Below are positions 46,045-55,104 of a stretch of 64,000 nucleotides of DNA, one piece after another. The notes under the pieces are model-generated. The model was not told where the DNA came from. It searched no databases and saw nothing but the letters and a program-made list of their open reading frames with translations. The translations under genes and the position numbers were made by a program. The DNA comes from Virgibacillus sp. SK37 (GTDB lineage Bacteria > Bacillota > Bacilli > Bacillales > Amphibacillaceae), in contig NZ_CP007161.1 in assembly GCF_000725285.1 (NCBI RefSeq), positions 3,757,075 through 3,821,074 of the forward strand. Reading direction: 5' to 3'. Numbering within the stretch: position 1 is the stretch's first letter; every line of letters starts with the position of its first letter.

Positions 46045-47145
46045 CTAGACATTAAATCGGAAATGAATAACATCTCCATCTTGCACAATATATTCTTTTC
46101 CTTCCAAGCGGACTTTTCCTTTTTCACGAGCCTGGGCCATGGCGCCAGCTTCCATTAGGTCACCATAGGAAACTGTTTCTGCACGGATAAAGCCTCTTTC
46201 AAAGTCTGTATGAATAATTCCTGCTGCCTGTGGTGCTTTGATTCCTTTACGAAATGTCCATGCACGTACTTCTTGTTCTCCAGCTGTAAAATAAGTTGCT
46301 AATCCAAGTAGATTGTAAGAAGCTTTGATCAATTTATCCAGACCGGACTCAGTAATACCCAAATCCTCCAGAAACATTTCTTTTTCCTCTTGATCAAGTT
46401 CAGAGATTTCTTCTTCGATTTTTGCACAAATTACGATAACCTCCGCATTTTCCTTTGCAGCATATTCCTTCACCTGTTGGACATAAGCATTACCATCAGG
46501 ATCAGCTACCTCATCCTCACTTACATTTGCAACATACAAGGTTGGTTTACTTGTTAATAAGTGAAGACCTTTTACAATCTTCCATTGTTCTTCTGAATAT
46601 TCCAATGCACGAGCAGGAATTTCTTCTTCCAATCCTTCCTTTATCTTCTCAAGGACTGTCTGCTCTGCAACTGCTTCTTTATCCTTCTGTCTTGCTAATT
46701 TTTCTACTCGTTGGATCCGTTTATTAACAGTTTCCAAGTCTGCTAAAATTAACTCTAAATTAATTACTTCAATATCTTCAATTGGGTCAACTTTTCCTGA
46801 CACATGTGTGATGTTTTCATCCTCAAAACAACGCACCACCTGACAGATTGCATCAACCTGGCGAATATGAGATAAAAATTGGTTCCCCAATCCTTCCCCT
46901 TTACTTGCGCCTTTCACAATACCAGCTATATCTGTGAACTCAAATGCTGTTGGTACTGTCTTTTTCGGCTTTACTAATTCCGTTAATTTATTTAAGCGAT
47001 GATCAGGCACTTCAACAATTCCCACATTCGGGTCAATGGTAGCAAATGGATAGTTTGCAGCCTCTGCTCCAGCTTGTGTAATAGCATTAAAAAGTGTTGA
47101 TTTCCCTACATTGGGAAGCCCGACGATTCCTGCTGTTAATGCCAT
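46045..47145 (-). CDS. ychF: redox-regulated ATPase YchF (YyaF)
   Basis: 366 aa, exact family length, from ATG 47145 (AAGGAG upstream). Obg-like P-loop GLPNVGKSTLFNAIT, switch DIAGIVKGASKGEGLGNQFL (in part) and an NVSE motif in place of the GTP-specifying NKxD, explaining ATP preference. A coiled-coil insertion (about 130-200) and the C-terminal TGS-like domain with EVRAWTFRKGIKAPQAAG, HTDFERGFIRAE. Ribosome-associated regulator conserved in all bacteria; in B. subtilis it is upstream of rpsF as here. Confidence 0.96.
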   Translation of the reverse strand: MALTAGIVGLPNVGKSTLFNAITQAGAEAANYPFATIDPNVGIVEVPDHRLNKLTELVKPKKTVPTAFEFTDIAGIVKGASKGEGLGNQFLSHIRQVDAICQVVRCFEDENITHVSGKVDPIEDIEVINLELILADLETVNKRIQRVEKLARQKDKEAVAEQTVLEKIKEGLEEEIPARALEYSEEQWKIVKGLHLLTSKPTLYVANVSEDEVADPDGNAYVQQVKEYAAKENAEVIVICAKIEEEISELDQEEKEMFLEDLGITESGLDKLIKASYNLLGLATYFTAGEQEVRAWTFRKGIKAPQAAGIIHTDFERGFIRAETVSYGDLMEAGAMAQAREKGKVRLEGKEYIVQDGDVIHFRFNV

Positions 47146-47232
47146 GCAACTTTCACTCCTTAAGGATTTCATTCATATGAACGCGTTAGTCATCCTAATT
47201 ATAGATACTTGCTTTCAAATTGACAAGTTAAC

Positions 47233-47277
47233 AAAAAGCAAAAACAGGCACTATTCCAAGGCCTGTTTTTGCTTTTT
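47233..47277. terminator. bidirectional terminator between DUF951 gene and ychF
   Basis: AAAAAGCAAAAACAGGC and GCCTGTTTTTGCTTTTT form a perfect 17-bp stem around an 11-base loop. Confidence 0.9.
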
Positions 47278-47431
47278 CACCGACCAAATCTACGTTTTTA
47301 ATCGTACTGCTTCTATCGTACCATTAAATCGTTTCTTTCGTCTATTTTTATTATTTATTTAGCTGCCTGTTTTAACGGATCATGGCTTGGTCCATTTGAG
47401 GATGAAATTCAAGCATAGGTAACTGGTTTCT

Positions 47432-47632
47432 TTACTCCTCTTCCGCCTTTTCGATAACCTTTTTAAGTTTTTTCGTGAACTCTCTTCGCGGAATCATAAC
47501 ACTATGGTCACAGCCTAAACATTTAATTCGGATATCCATCCCCATTCGGATGATTTTCCATTTATTTTCTCCACATGGATGAGGTTTTTTCATCTGTACA
47601 ACATCATTTAGTCCAAAATCAGTTTCTGCCAT
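47432..47632 (-). CDS. yyzM: DUF951 small zinc-finger-like protein (YyzM)
   Basis: 66 aa from ATG 47632 (AAAAAGGAG upstream); the frame upstream is not used. LNDVVQMKKPHPCGENKWKIIR and MDIRIKCLGCDHSVMIPRREF (both shown in parts of the family pattern) carry Cys pairs PCG and CLGC. This is the DUF951 pattern. It sits between mscS and ychF as in B. subtilis. Function unknown; a nucleic-acid-binding role is a guess from the Cys/basic pattern. Confidence 0.88.
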   Translation of the reverse strand: MAETDFGLNDVVQMKKPHPCGENKWKIIRMGMDIRIKCLGCDHSVMIPRREFTKKLKKVIEKAEEE

Positions 47633-47669
47633 AACGCTTTCTCCTTTTTTACTCTCATTATAACAAAAG

Positions 47670-48608
47670 TTATTGGCCACGCTCTCTGTTTTTGTCTAAA
47701 ATATTATCTTTTTCATTTCCGGAATACATAACAATTCGTGGTGATGGTATTTCTATTCCTTCCTGATAAAGCTTATGTTGTATTTCCCTGCGGATGTTCC
47801 GTTCTCCTGCCCACTGAAAACCTGGAAGCGTCTCTGCTATTACTCTAATCACAAAGTGAGAAACATCCAGATTCTGTACACCGATAATTTCCGGTTTCCC
47901 TACAATAAAGTCATATTTATCTGGTAAGGTTTCCACGATTTCCTCGATGAGCGGCTCCGCTTCCGCCACATTGCTTTCATATGGAATATTTATATCTACA
48001 ATAGATAATCCATTATGCACAGAATAATTTGTTACCTGTGTCACATTCCCATTAGGAAGAATATTCATTTCACCAGTCCAACTAAGTACCTTTGTAGTAC
48101 GAAGTCCAATTTCTTCTACAGTTCCTTCTATTCCCGCTACTCCGACGTAATCACCTACAGAAAATTGATCTTCAAAAATAATGAAAAAGCCGGAAATAAT
48201 ATCCCGAACGAGATTCTGTGCTCCAAAACCAATAGCTAAGCCGGCAACTCCTGCCCCTGCTAGTAGAGCTCCAACTTGTAATCCAAGTACATTATCCAGA
48301 ATCATCATAATTGCAATAAAGTAAACAACATATGCAATTACATTTTTAATTAGTTTCTTTAACGTATTTTCGCGACGTTCTGTAAGCCGGATTGGCCCTT
48401 TTTCCCGGCGTTTAAACAGCCTGTCAACCAACTTTCTGGATAGGCGCACAAATGCCAGGGCGACAATAATAATAAGAAAAATTTTCAATGCGGCAATTCC
48501 AATCGAAATCCATAGGTCTGGTGCTACTAAAAAGTCCCATAAATGGCCTATATCTTCATTTACTTTTTCTATGTCTTCACCTAAATCTACTTCGTTTTTT
48601 GCAGCCAC
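47670..48608 (-). CDS. MscS-family small-conductance mechanosensitive channel
   Basis: 312 aa from GTG 48608, eight bases after GGAGG; the ATG two codons earlier would touch that site. Three membrane helices (about 30-55, 85-110, 112-135). The pore helix is GALLAGAGVAGLAIGFGAQNLVRDIISGFF in pieces, and the beta domain VGDYVGVAGIEGTVEEIGLRTT follows. It opens on hypo-osmotic shock to release solutes. Adjacent to yyzM and ychF on the same strand. Confidence 0.93.
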   Translation of the reverse strand: MAAKNEVDLGEDIEKVNEDIGHLWDFLVAPDLWISIGIAALKIFLIIIVALAFVRLSRKLVDRLFKRREKGPIRLTERRENTLKKLIKNVIAYVVYFIAIMMILDNVLGLQVGALLAGAGVAGLAIGFGAQNLVRDIISGFFIIFEDQFSVGDYVGVAGIEGTVEEIGLRTTKVLSWTGEMNILPNGNVTQVTNYSVHNGLSIVDINIPYESNVAEAEPLIEEIVETLPDKYDFIVGKPEIIGVQNLDVSHFVIRVIAETLPGFQWAGERNIRREIQHKLYQEGIEIPSPRIVMYSGNEKDNILDKNRERGQ

Positions 48609-48668
48609 TTTCATACCTCCTGTGTTCCCTGTTGCTTTTCTATAGTAATTCTATGTGTGTTGTTTTTT

Positions 48669-49697
48669 TTATGAGGTTGGACGGGAATCCGTTCTTTTCC
48701 ATAATGGAAAAAGCAATAATCGGACCAATACATATAAATTTAGTATCCCATAGATCGGATACAAATAGCTTACCAAGGTTGAAAAGCCAAAGGCGGTCAA
48801 TGGCAGCATAGTGATTAATGTTATAACAACAATGAGCCACAATGGTAACCGGAAAAATTCCTGCACCCTTGTTACAATGCCTAAAACACCCGAGGCTGCT
48901 GTTGTAAATATAGCAAACCATAATAAAACACTCATGAAAATAAGCATTTCCAATGGATAGTGCTTTAAAATGGCGAATAAAGGAATTTCATATACGAGTA
49001 TCTCGTCCGCAATTTGTATAAGACTATTATTATATATATATGTAATAATCCCTAAAATCAAGCCACTTCCAACACATGCTATTACAATTTCACCTTTTGA
49101 TTTCACCTTATTGCCAATTGCACCAAGTACAGCAATTAACGGTAAAATATTTAGTGCCGTAAAAGGAAATGCCGCTGTCCAATTTCGTTGCTCATGCCAA
49201 TGTGAAAAAAGAGAAAGATTTTGATCATACGTAAACATGATTAATACAAATAACAGTCCACCTAATAACAGAGGCAACACAAATTGATTAACTGATAATA
49301 ATCCATTTATATCCTTAATAAATAAAATAATCAAGGCAAATACCATAATACCTATTCCCCATATATACGGGAAATTAAACGCCCTTCCTGTTGCCCCACT
49401 CCCCGCAATCATTACGACAGTCGTTGTAAATAAATATAAAAAAATCATGACATCATATACCCCGGTTAATTTAAGTCCAACAATTTCCTTTAACACAGGC
49501 AAATATTGTGTTGATTTTTTTTTGTGACTTATATCCATAATTACCATACAACAAATTGAAAAGAAAACAATGAACAATAGAATAGCCAGTCCACTTTCAT
49601 GCCCAAAAAATTGCCATAACTCCCTGCCTGATGCATATCCTGCCCCAATTGTTGTTCCTATAATTAAAAACATCCATTTCAGCCCCGCACGTATCAT
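48669..49697 (-). CDS. YkvI-like membrane transporter
   Basis: 342 aa from ATG 49697 (TTGGAGG upstream), not the frame start at 49727. About ten membrane helices. The first helix contains FLIIGTTIGAGYASGRELWQFFG, an unwound GxGYASG stretch typical of LeuT-fold/APC-type carriers and of B. subtilis YkvI. Substrate unknown. It is divergent from yyaC. Confidence 0.82.
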   Translation of the reverse strand: MIRAGLKWMFLIIGTTIGAGYASGRELWQFFGHESGLAILLFIVFFSICCMVIMDISHKKKSTQYLPVLKEIVGLKLTGVYDVMIFLYLFTTTVVMIAGSGATGRAFNFPYIWGIGIMVFALIILFIKDINGLLSVNQFVLPLLLGGLLFVLIMFTYDQNLSLFSHWHEQRNWTAAFPFTALNILPLIAVLGAIGNKVKSKGEIVIACVGSGLILGIITYIYNNSLIQIADEILVYEIPLFAILKHYPLEMLIFMSVLLWFAIFTTAASGVLGIVTRVQEFFRLPLWLIVVITLITMLPLTAFGFSTLVSYLYPIYGILNLYVLVRLLLFPLWKRTDSRPTS

Positions 49698-49784
49698 TAC
49701 TTTTCCTCCAATATTTTTAGAATCCATGTATAGATTTTTGAAAATTTCCGTATACTATACCAATATGTTTTTGGAGGATAAGCT

Positions 49785-50402
49785 ATGAGTCTTATAAATC
49801 GTTTCAAAAATAAAAATGAAAGTTTTCGTATGTATTACCAGGAAGCAGAGCTAAATACTTCCTTGGGAGAAAAATTAATCTCCTGGTTCCCTTCGGCTCC
49901 AAGAGATTATATTGTTGTTTTTATTGGAACAGACCGATCTACAGGTGATGCGCTTGGCCCACTGGCTGGCTCCCTGTTCTCTTCTCTCAATCCAAAACAT
50001 TTAACCATCTATGGTACGTTGCATCAACCCGTGCATGCAACCAACCTGCAAGATTATCTGGATAAAATAAAATTAAAACATAGAAACCCCTTTATTATTG
50101 CAATAGATGCCTGTCTCGGCAAAAACACATCCATTGGTCAGCTGATAGCCGGGACAGGCCCAATCAGCCCTGGAGCTGCCTTAAACAAGCGTCTGCCCGA
50201 TGTGGGAGATATTCATCTGACTGGAGTAGTTAATGTGAGTGGGTTTATGGAATATGCTGTATTACAAAATACCAGATTATCAATTGTAATGGATATGGCA
50301 ACAAAAATCTCCGAGTTATTGGTATATATAGATCAGCGTCTTTGCTACCAACATGCCCAACCGGCAATCGTATTACCAATAAACAAAGAGAAGACAATGT
50401 AA
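49785..50402 (+). CDS. yyaC: spore protease-like protein YyaC
   Basis: 205 aa. YIVVFIGTDRSTGDALGPLAGSLF (in part), IYGTLHQPVHATNL, IIAIDACLGK and ISPGAALNKRLPDVGDIHLTGVVNVSGFMEY in pieces match the YyaC family, related to the GPR spore protease fold. B. subtilis yyaC is sporulation-expressed and located beside spo0J; here it lies 3 kb from spo0J because a desulfurase, a DUF554 gene and a repeat lie between. Acceptor substrate unknown. TTGGAGG precedes the ATG. Confidence 0.92.
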   Translation: MSLINRFKNKNESFRMYYQEAELNTSLGEKLISWFPSAPRDYIVVFIGTDRSTGDALGPLAGSLFSSLNPKHLTIYGTLHQPVHATNLQDYLDKIKLKHRNPFIIAIDACLGKNTSIGQLIAGTGPISPGAALNKRLPDVGDIHLTGVVNVSGFMEYAVLQNTRLSIVMDMATKISELLVYIDQRLCYQHAQPAIVLPINKEKTM

Positions 50403-50565
50403 GTGAGAAGGAAGTAAAATGGGCGCACCCCGCTTTAGCTAACAGCCTTATAAAAACGGTTCCGTTGCAAATGTTGGGGTCCAACGGTATTTTTATTATT
50501 CATAGTTGGATTAAAATGCGAACTAAAGTAGACTTATTTCTCTGTTAATGCAACAAGACTATATA

Positions 50566-51105
50566 ACACCGCTACGGAAAAACACTGCGCTTATCGGGGG
50601 CGGCTGATGAGCCTCGGGCCAACACGATGTTGGTCATGAAGGCGTTGCGACAATGGTTTTGGTGGGGCGAGTATGCGCAGCCCCAGGACGTCGTGACTTT
50701 AGCCTTCCAGCCCCCTATACCGCATTCGGGGGTCTCACCTATGCCTCATCTCCCCCAGAAGTCTCCGTATTTTTCCTTCGCTAAGGTTTGTTTTTATAAG
50801 AGAAAATTAATTACTGGTACGTAATTCACTGAAAAATACATCCTTTAAGGGTTAGCAACACCAATTGATTGAAATGGAAGATGACGACTCCTGCCGGAAT
50901 AGCATGAGCTGAAGACCCTGGACGGAGCGTAGCGGAGGAAGCGGCTGAAGCCATGCCGGCGGAAAGCGTTCATCTGTAATGGAAATCAATGGCGATAGAT
51001 GATCGTCAAAGGTATCAAAATATATTTTAGTAGTGTACCTTTTAGAAAAAGCAATTTACAATACTTTCAGTTAAGTCGGAGTTTATCTATTTTCCGTATC
51101 ACTGT
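50566..51105. repeat. composite palindromic repeat, copy B
   Basis: Same order as copy A at 44.3 kb but longer. Module 1 (50570-50782) runs from CGCTACGGAAAAAC to the inverted TATTTTTCCTTCGCT. Module 2 (50871-50992) runs from CCAATTGATTGAAATGGAAG to the inverted GGAAATCAATGG, with GACTCCTGCCGG / CCGGCGGAAAGCG and GCTGAAG inside. The tail has TTTTAGAAAAAGC, TTTACAATACT and TTTATCTATTTTCCG. Frames within it are not genes. Confidence 0.75.
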
Positions 51106-51128
51106 ATAACCCCAATATATTAGGGCCT

Positions 51129-51185
51129 AAAAAAGCCAGTCTCATTCTAATTATAGCTAAAAAATAGAATAAGTCTGGCTTTTTC
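51129..51185. terminator. bidirectional terminator
   Basis: AAAAAGCCAG.CT.ATTCTA and TAGAAT.AG.CTGGCTTTTT pair around an AT-rich loop, with T-runs on both strands. It ends the DUF554 transcript and any transcript through the repeat. Confidence 0.85.
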
Positions 51186-51214
51186 AACAGCATTTTTTGC
51201 ATGCAAATATGTAT

Positions 51215-51925
51215 TTAAACGAAAAGCTGATAATTGTAATAAATAAAGGCTACAGTCAAGATAGATGGTAATAGATTCCCTATTCGTATATTGGTTATTT
51301 TTAATAGATTTAGCCCAATCGCCAGGATTAACAGCCCACCAACAGCAGTTAGCTCTACAATAAGGCCATTCAAAAACGCTTCTGGTAACCATCTATCTAT
51401 TTGTGTTGCCAATAATGCAATTGCACCTTGGTATACTACTACAGGAACAACAGAAAAGATAACTCCATAGCCCAGTGTCGTTGTAAGTACAAGTGCAACA
51501 AAACCATCAATAACCCCTTTTGTAATTAGAATTTCATGGTCTCCACGAATCCCACTGTCTAATGCACCTATGACAGACATAGCACCAATAACAAATATAA
51601 GGGAAGCGGTGACAAAGCCTTGAGATACACTGAAGCCATCCCCTTTGTCACTGGCAAATTTGCTACCTATCCAAGAACCCAGACGGTTTAATCCTTCTTC
51701 CACATGTAATAATTCCCCAATTACAGCACCCGTCAATAAACTTAATAACACAATAATAATGACTTCGGTAGAAAACGCCATTTGCAATCCAATTAGAATG
51801 ACAGCAAGCCCAATTCCATGCATAACAGTTTCTTTATATCTTTCCGGGATTTTTGTGAAAAATAATCCTAACAGACTTCCTACAACAATTAATACACCAT
51901 TTACCAATGTTCCATATAAAACCAT
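51215..51925 (-). CDS. DUF554 membrane protein
   Basis: 236 aa with about seven membrane helices. GTLVNGVLIVVGSLLGLFF at the N-terminus, GIGLAVILIGLQMAF and TKGVIDGFVALVLTTTLGYGV (in part) follow the DUF554 (YdfK-type) pattern of putative transporters. The 3' end carries GLNLLKITNIRIGNLLPS. Starts 15 bp after the desulfurase gene and probably shares its transcript. Confidence 0.85.
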   Translation of the reverse strand: MVLYGTLVNGVLIVVGSLLGLFFTKIPERYKETVMHGIGLAVILIGLQMAFSTEVIIIVLLSLLTGAVIGELLHVEEGLNRLGSWIGSKFASDKGDGFSVSQGFVTASLIFVIGAMSVIGALDSGIRGDHEILITKGVIDGFVALVLTTTLGYGVIFSVVPVVVYQGAIALLATQIDRWLPEAFLNGLIVELTAVGGLLILAIGLNLLKITNIRIGNLLPSILTVAFIYYNYQLFV

Positions 51926-51940
51926 TCAACCCAACTCCAA

Positions 51941-53098
51941 TTAATCAAAATCTGTGTAAGCCATTGCTATTTCTTCTATTGCATCTAGGAAAGTGTCTAC
52001 TTCCTTTTCTGTATTATATATACCTAAGCTTGCACGGATAACCCCTTGCCCCTGTGTATTTAGAGTTTCATGGCCTAGCGGGCTGCAATGTAAACCAGCA
52101 CGCACGCCAATTTGATAATGTGTATCTAAAATGGTTGCTATTTCTTGTGAGTTAACCTCTTGCACGTTAAAAGCAACAATTGGCATTTTCAGCTGATCGT
52201 CTTCCACACCATAACAGATAACTCCAGGGATTTTTTGCAACCCGGCTTCCAACCTTCTAATCAAGATTGTTTCACGTGGAACATTTTCATCTTTTCGCTT
52301 TTCATAGCATTCCAAAGCAGCATAAAGGCCAGCAATTCCTGGTGTATTTAACGTACCACTCTCCAGTTTTTCCGGTAACTGTTCTGGCTGATGTGGGGTA
52401 TCAGAAAAGCTGCCTGTCCCCCCGTGATGCAAAGGGTTTAAAGTGATATCACCTTCTAACAAGAGCATTCCTGTACCTTGTGGACCAAGCAAGCCCTTGT
52501 GACCCGGAAAAGCAAGCATATCAATCCCTTGCTCTTTCATGTGGATAGGGATATGGCCAGCAGTTTGTGATGCATCCACTAATGTAATAATTCCTTTGTT
52601 CCTCACTACATCTAATATTTCATCTATAGGAAGTACCGTGCCTGTCACGTTGGAGGCATGTGCGATTGCCACTAATTTTGTATTTTGTTTTACCTCCTGC
52701 TGAACTGCTTTCGTAAATTGTTCTTCATCGGGGGACCACGGTATATAAGTAATCTCTACACCAAATGTTTCTTTTATGTATTCAAGGGGCCTCCTTACAG
52801 AGTTATGCTCCAAGGAAGTAGAAATAACATGATCTCCAGGCTCCCAGCTTAACCCCTTAATTGCTTGGTTTAATGCTACCGTCGCATTATTATAAAAAAG
52901 CGCTTTTTTGGGATCCGTACATCCAAAGATATTTGCTGCTTTTTCTCTTGTTTTACGAATAATATCGGCTGCTTCCCTAGCTGTTTTGTGGCCGCCTCTT
53001 CCTGGATTAGCACCTGTCTTGGTCATTACATGGACCATTGCTTCAACAACCTGTGGTGGCTTTGGAAATGAGGATGCAGCCTGATCAAAATATATCAT
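51941..53098 (-). CDS. class-V aminotransferase, cysteine desulfurase-like (EF2568 family)
   Basis: 385 aa from ATG 53098 (GGGGGAAGG upstream); the longer frame to 53161 lacks a site. YFDQAASSFPKPPQVVEAM, GANPGRGGHKTAREAADII, NNATVALNQAIKGL, the cofactor Asp/Gln in TLVDASQTAGHIPI, the PLP lysine in LAFPGHKGLLGPQG, and RAGLHCSP with the presumed active-site cysteine near the C-terminus. Probably releases sulfur from cysteine or selenium from selenocysteine; no SUF or ISC partner is nearby. A perfect parS lies within the coding sequence. Confidence 0.88.
   Translation of the reverse strand: MIYFDQAASSFPKPPQVVEAMVHVMTKTGANPGRGGHKTAREAADIIRKTREKAANIFGCTDPKKALFYNNATVALNQAIKGLSWEPGDHVISTSLEHNSVRRPLEYIKETFGVEITYIPWSPDEEQFTKAVQQEVKQNTKLVAIAHASNVTGTVLPIDEILDVVRNKGIITLVDASQTAGHIPIHMKEQGIDMLAFPGHKGLLGPQGTGMLLLEGDITLNPLHHGGTGSFSDTPHQPEQLPEKLESGTLNTPGIAGLYAALECYEKRKDENVPRETILIRRLEAGLQKIPGVICYGVEDDQLKMPIVAFNVQEVNSQEIATILDTHYQIGVRAGLHCSPLGHETLNTQGQGVIRASLGIYNTEKEVDTFLDAIEEIAMAYTDFD
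52268..52283. other. parS site inside the desulfurase gene
   Basis: TGTTTCACGTGGAACA; its reverse complement is TGTTCCACGTGAAACA, a perfect match to the parS consensus TGTTNCACGTGAAACA. About 1 kb downstream of spo0J. Confidence 0.9.
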
Positions 53099-53271
53099 TT
53101 GCCTTCCCCCTATATAAAATGATAATAAAAGACTGACGATCCCTGCCGCCAGTCCTTCCATCAGAAACTATAAGATTTTGAGCTGTATGAACCTTCTCCA
53201 TAGCGGAAGCCTGTTCAGTTCCTGTGCTAACGCTTTGTATAAAAGTAACCGTTCAATAAATGAAGCATTAT

Positions 53272-54108
53272 TTACTTTTCAAGTGTTTCAATAATACGTT
53301 CCAGGTCTTCATCATTGTAAAATTCAATCTCAATTTTCCCTTTTCTTTTACCCCGATGAATATTTACAGAAGTACCAAACCTCTCTCTAAGGATCGACTC
53401 TCTTTCCTGTAAAAATATATCCTTTTTCGGTTTTTCCTTTTTCCTTACAGGTCTTTCATTTAACTGATTAATCAGTTGTTCAACCTGTCGCACATTCAGT
53501 TTTTCATGGCGGATTTTATTTACAAAAGGAATTATTCTATCCTTTTCCTTCAACCCTAATAAAGCTCTGCCATGTCCCATCGATAATTCACCATTATTAA
53601 TATATGCGATTACCTGCTCTGGCAAGGAAAGAAGGCGTACGATGTTCGCAATGTGGGAACGACTCTTCCCTAACTTTTTTGCCAATTCTTCCTGCGTAAC
53701 CTTCAATTCTGTCATTAAATTAGCATATGCTTGTGCTTCTTCAATTGGTGTTAGATCCTCACGCTGTAGATTTTCAAGCAACGCCAGCTCCATCATTTTA
53801 TCATCGGTTAATTCCTTGATAACAACAGGAACCTTTTCAAGTCCAGCTTCCTTCGCTGCTCGAAAACGTCTTTCGCCAACTACAATTTCGTAGCCCTTAA
53901 TACTCTTTCTGACAATAAGAGGCTGAATGATCCCATATTCAAGAATGGAATCCTTTAACTCCTCAATTGCATCTGCATGAAATGTCTTTCTTGGTTGATA
54001 TGGATTCGGTCTGCATTCGGTAATTGCGATTTCTTGAATGATGTCATCCTCTTTTTCCTCTATATCTGGAAAGAAAGCATTTATTCCTTTACCTAACCCT
54101 TTCGCCAT
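53272..54108 (-). CDS. spo0J: chromosome partition protein ParB (Spo0J)
   Basis: 278 aa. ParB N-terminal CTPase domain with CRPNPYQPRKTFHADAIEEL, GIIQPLIVRKS and the VVGERRFRAAKEAGL box; then LQREDLTPIEEAQAY and the helix-turn-helix TQEELAKKLGKSRSHIANIVRLLSLP in pieces. It binds parS, spreads as a CTP clamp and loads SMC. Its start overlaps soj by 20 bp (AAGGAAGTG upstream). Confidence 0.97.
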   Translation of the reverse strand: MAKGLGKGINAFFPDIEEKEDDIIQEIAITECRPNPYQPRKTFHADAIEELKDSILEYGIIQPLIVRKSIKGYEIVVGERRFRAAKEAGLEKVPVVIKELTDDKMMELALLENLQREDLTPIEEAQAYANLMTELKVTQEELAKKLGKSRSHIANIVRLLSLPEQVIAYINNGELSMGHGRALLGLKEKDRIIPFVNKIRHEKLNVRQVEQLINQLNERPVRKKEKPKKDIFLQERESILRERFGTSVNIHRGKRKGKIEIEFYNDEDLERIIETLEK

Positions 54109-54862
54109 TGGCCATCACTTCCTTTGCTAACTCCAAATATACTTCTGCTCCCCTTGATTTAGGATCATATGTGATAATTGGTTGTCCATGGCTGGGTGCT
54201 TCGCCTAACCTTACATTTCTAGGTATGATGGAATTATACACTTTATCCTGAAAATATTTCTTTACCTCTTCTATTACCTGTATACCAAGATTTGTTCTGG
54301 CATCTAACATTGTTAATAATACACCCTCAATCATCAATTGTTTGTTGAGGTGTTTTTGTACTAAACGGATTGTGTTTAGAAGCTGACTTAACCCTTCCAA
54401 CGCATAATATTCACATTGCACTGGAATTAACACTGTGTCAGATGAAGTCAAAGCGTTCAAGGTTAGTAACCCTAAAGATGGTGGACAATCTATAATAATA
54501 TAATCATACGTCTCTTTCAGTTCTTCTAATGATTTTTTCAAGCGAATTTCCCTTGAAATTGTAGGCACAAGTTCAATTTCCGCACCTGCAAGTTGAATGG
54601 TTGCCGGAATAATATCTAAGTTGTTTACACTTGTCGGGATACATACTTCTTCTGCTGGCATATCTTCTACAAGCACATTATAAATACAATGTTTTACATC
54701 TGCTTTATTAACTCCTACCCCACTAGTTGCATTTCCTTGGGGATCTGTATCTACAAGCAGTACTTTATTGCCCAAATGTGCAAGGCATGCACTCAAGTTC
54801 ACAGATGAAGTTGTTTTCCCTACGCCACCTTTTTGATTTGCGATGGACATTATTTTTCCCAT
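54089..54862 (-). CDS. soj: ParA-family ATPase Soj
   Basis: 257 aa. Deviant Walker A KGGVGKTTSSVNL (11-23), Walker A' VDTDPQGNATSG, Walker B IIDCPPSLGLLTL. IIPRNVRLGEAPSHGQPI near the C-terminus is typical of chromosomal Soj. ATP-dependent dimer that binds DNA, regulates DnaA and is switched off by Spo0J. Translationally coupled to spo0J. Confidence 0.97.
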   Translation of the reverse strand: MGKIMSIANQKGGVGKTTSSVNLSACLAHLGNKVLLVDTDPQGNATSGVGVNKADVKHCIYNVLVEDMPAEEVCIPTSVNNLDIIPATIQLAGAEIELVPTISREIRLKKSLEELKETYDYIIIDCPPSLGLLTLNALTSSDTVLIPVQCEYYALEGLSQLLNTIRLVQKHLNKQLMIEGVLLTMLDARTNLGIQVIEEVKKYFQDKVYNSIIPRNVRLGEAPSHGQPIITYDPKSRGAEVYLELAKEVMANGERVR

Positions 54863-55052
54863 GTTGACACCTACCTAAACTATATACATATTATTCTATC
54901 ATTAATAAAGAAAAAATGCCGAATAAAATGCGAATTGTAATTCATTATTAATCTTATATATTCACTAATCCCTTTTCGAACATAACATTTTTTGAATACC
55001 TACTATTACTCCTAGTTCTTTCATGTCAATAAGGGTATTAATAATTATTGGC

Positions 55053-55080
55053 AAAAAGGCCCACCTTAACTAAGATGGGC
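55053..55080 (-). terminator. terminator after noc
   Basis: GCCCACCTT and AAGATGGGC (one mismatch) pair around AACT; on the minus strand TTTTTGCC follows. Confidence 0.8.
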
Positions 55081-55104
55081 GTTGAACATGAAGTATGAGA
55101 TAAA

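Noticed and set aside
50627..50824. 65-codon plus-strand frame
   Set aside because: Inside composite repeat copy B; explained by GC-rich hairpins.
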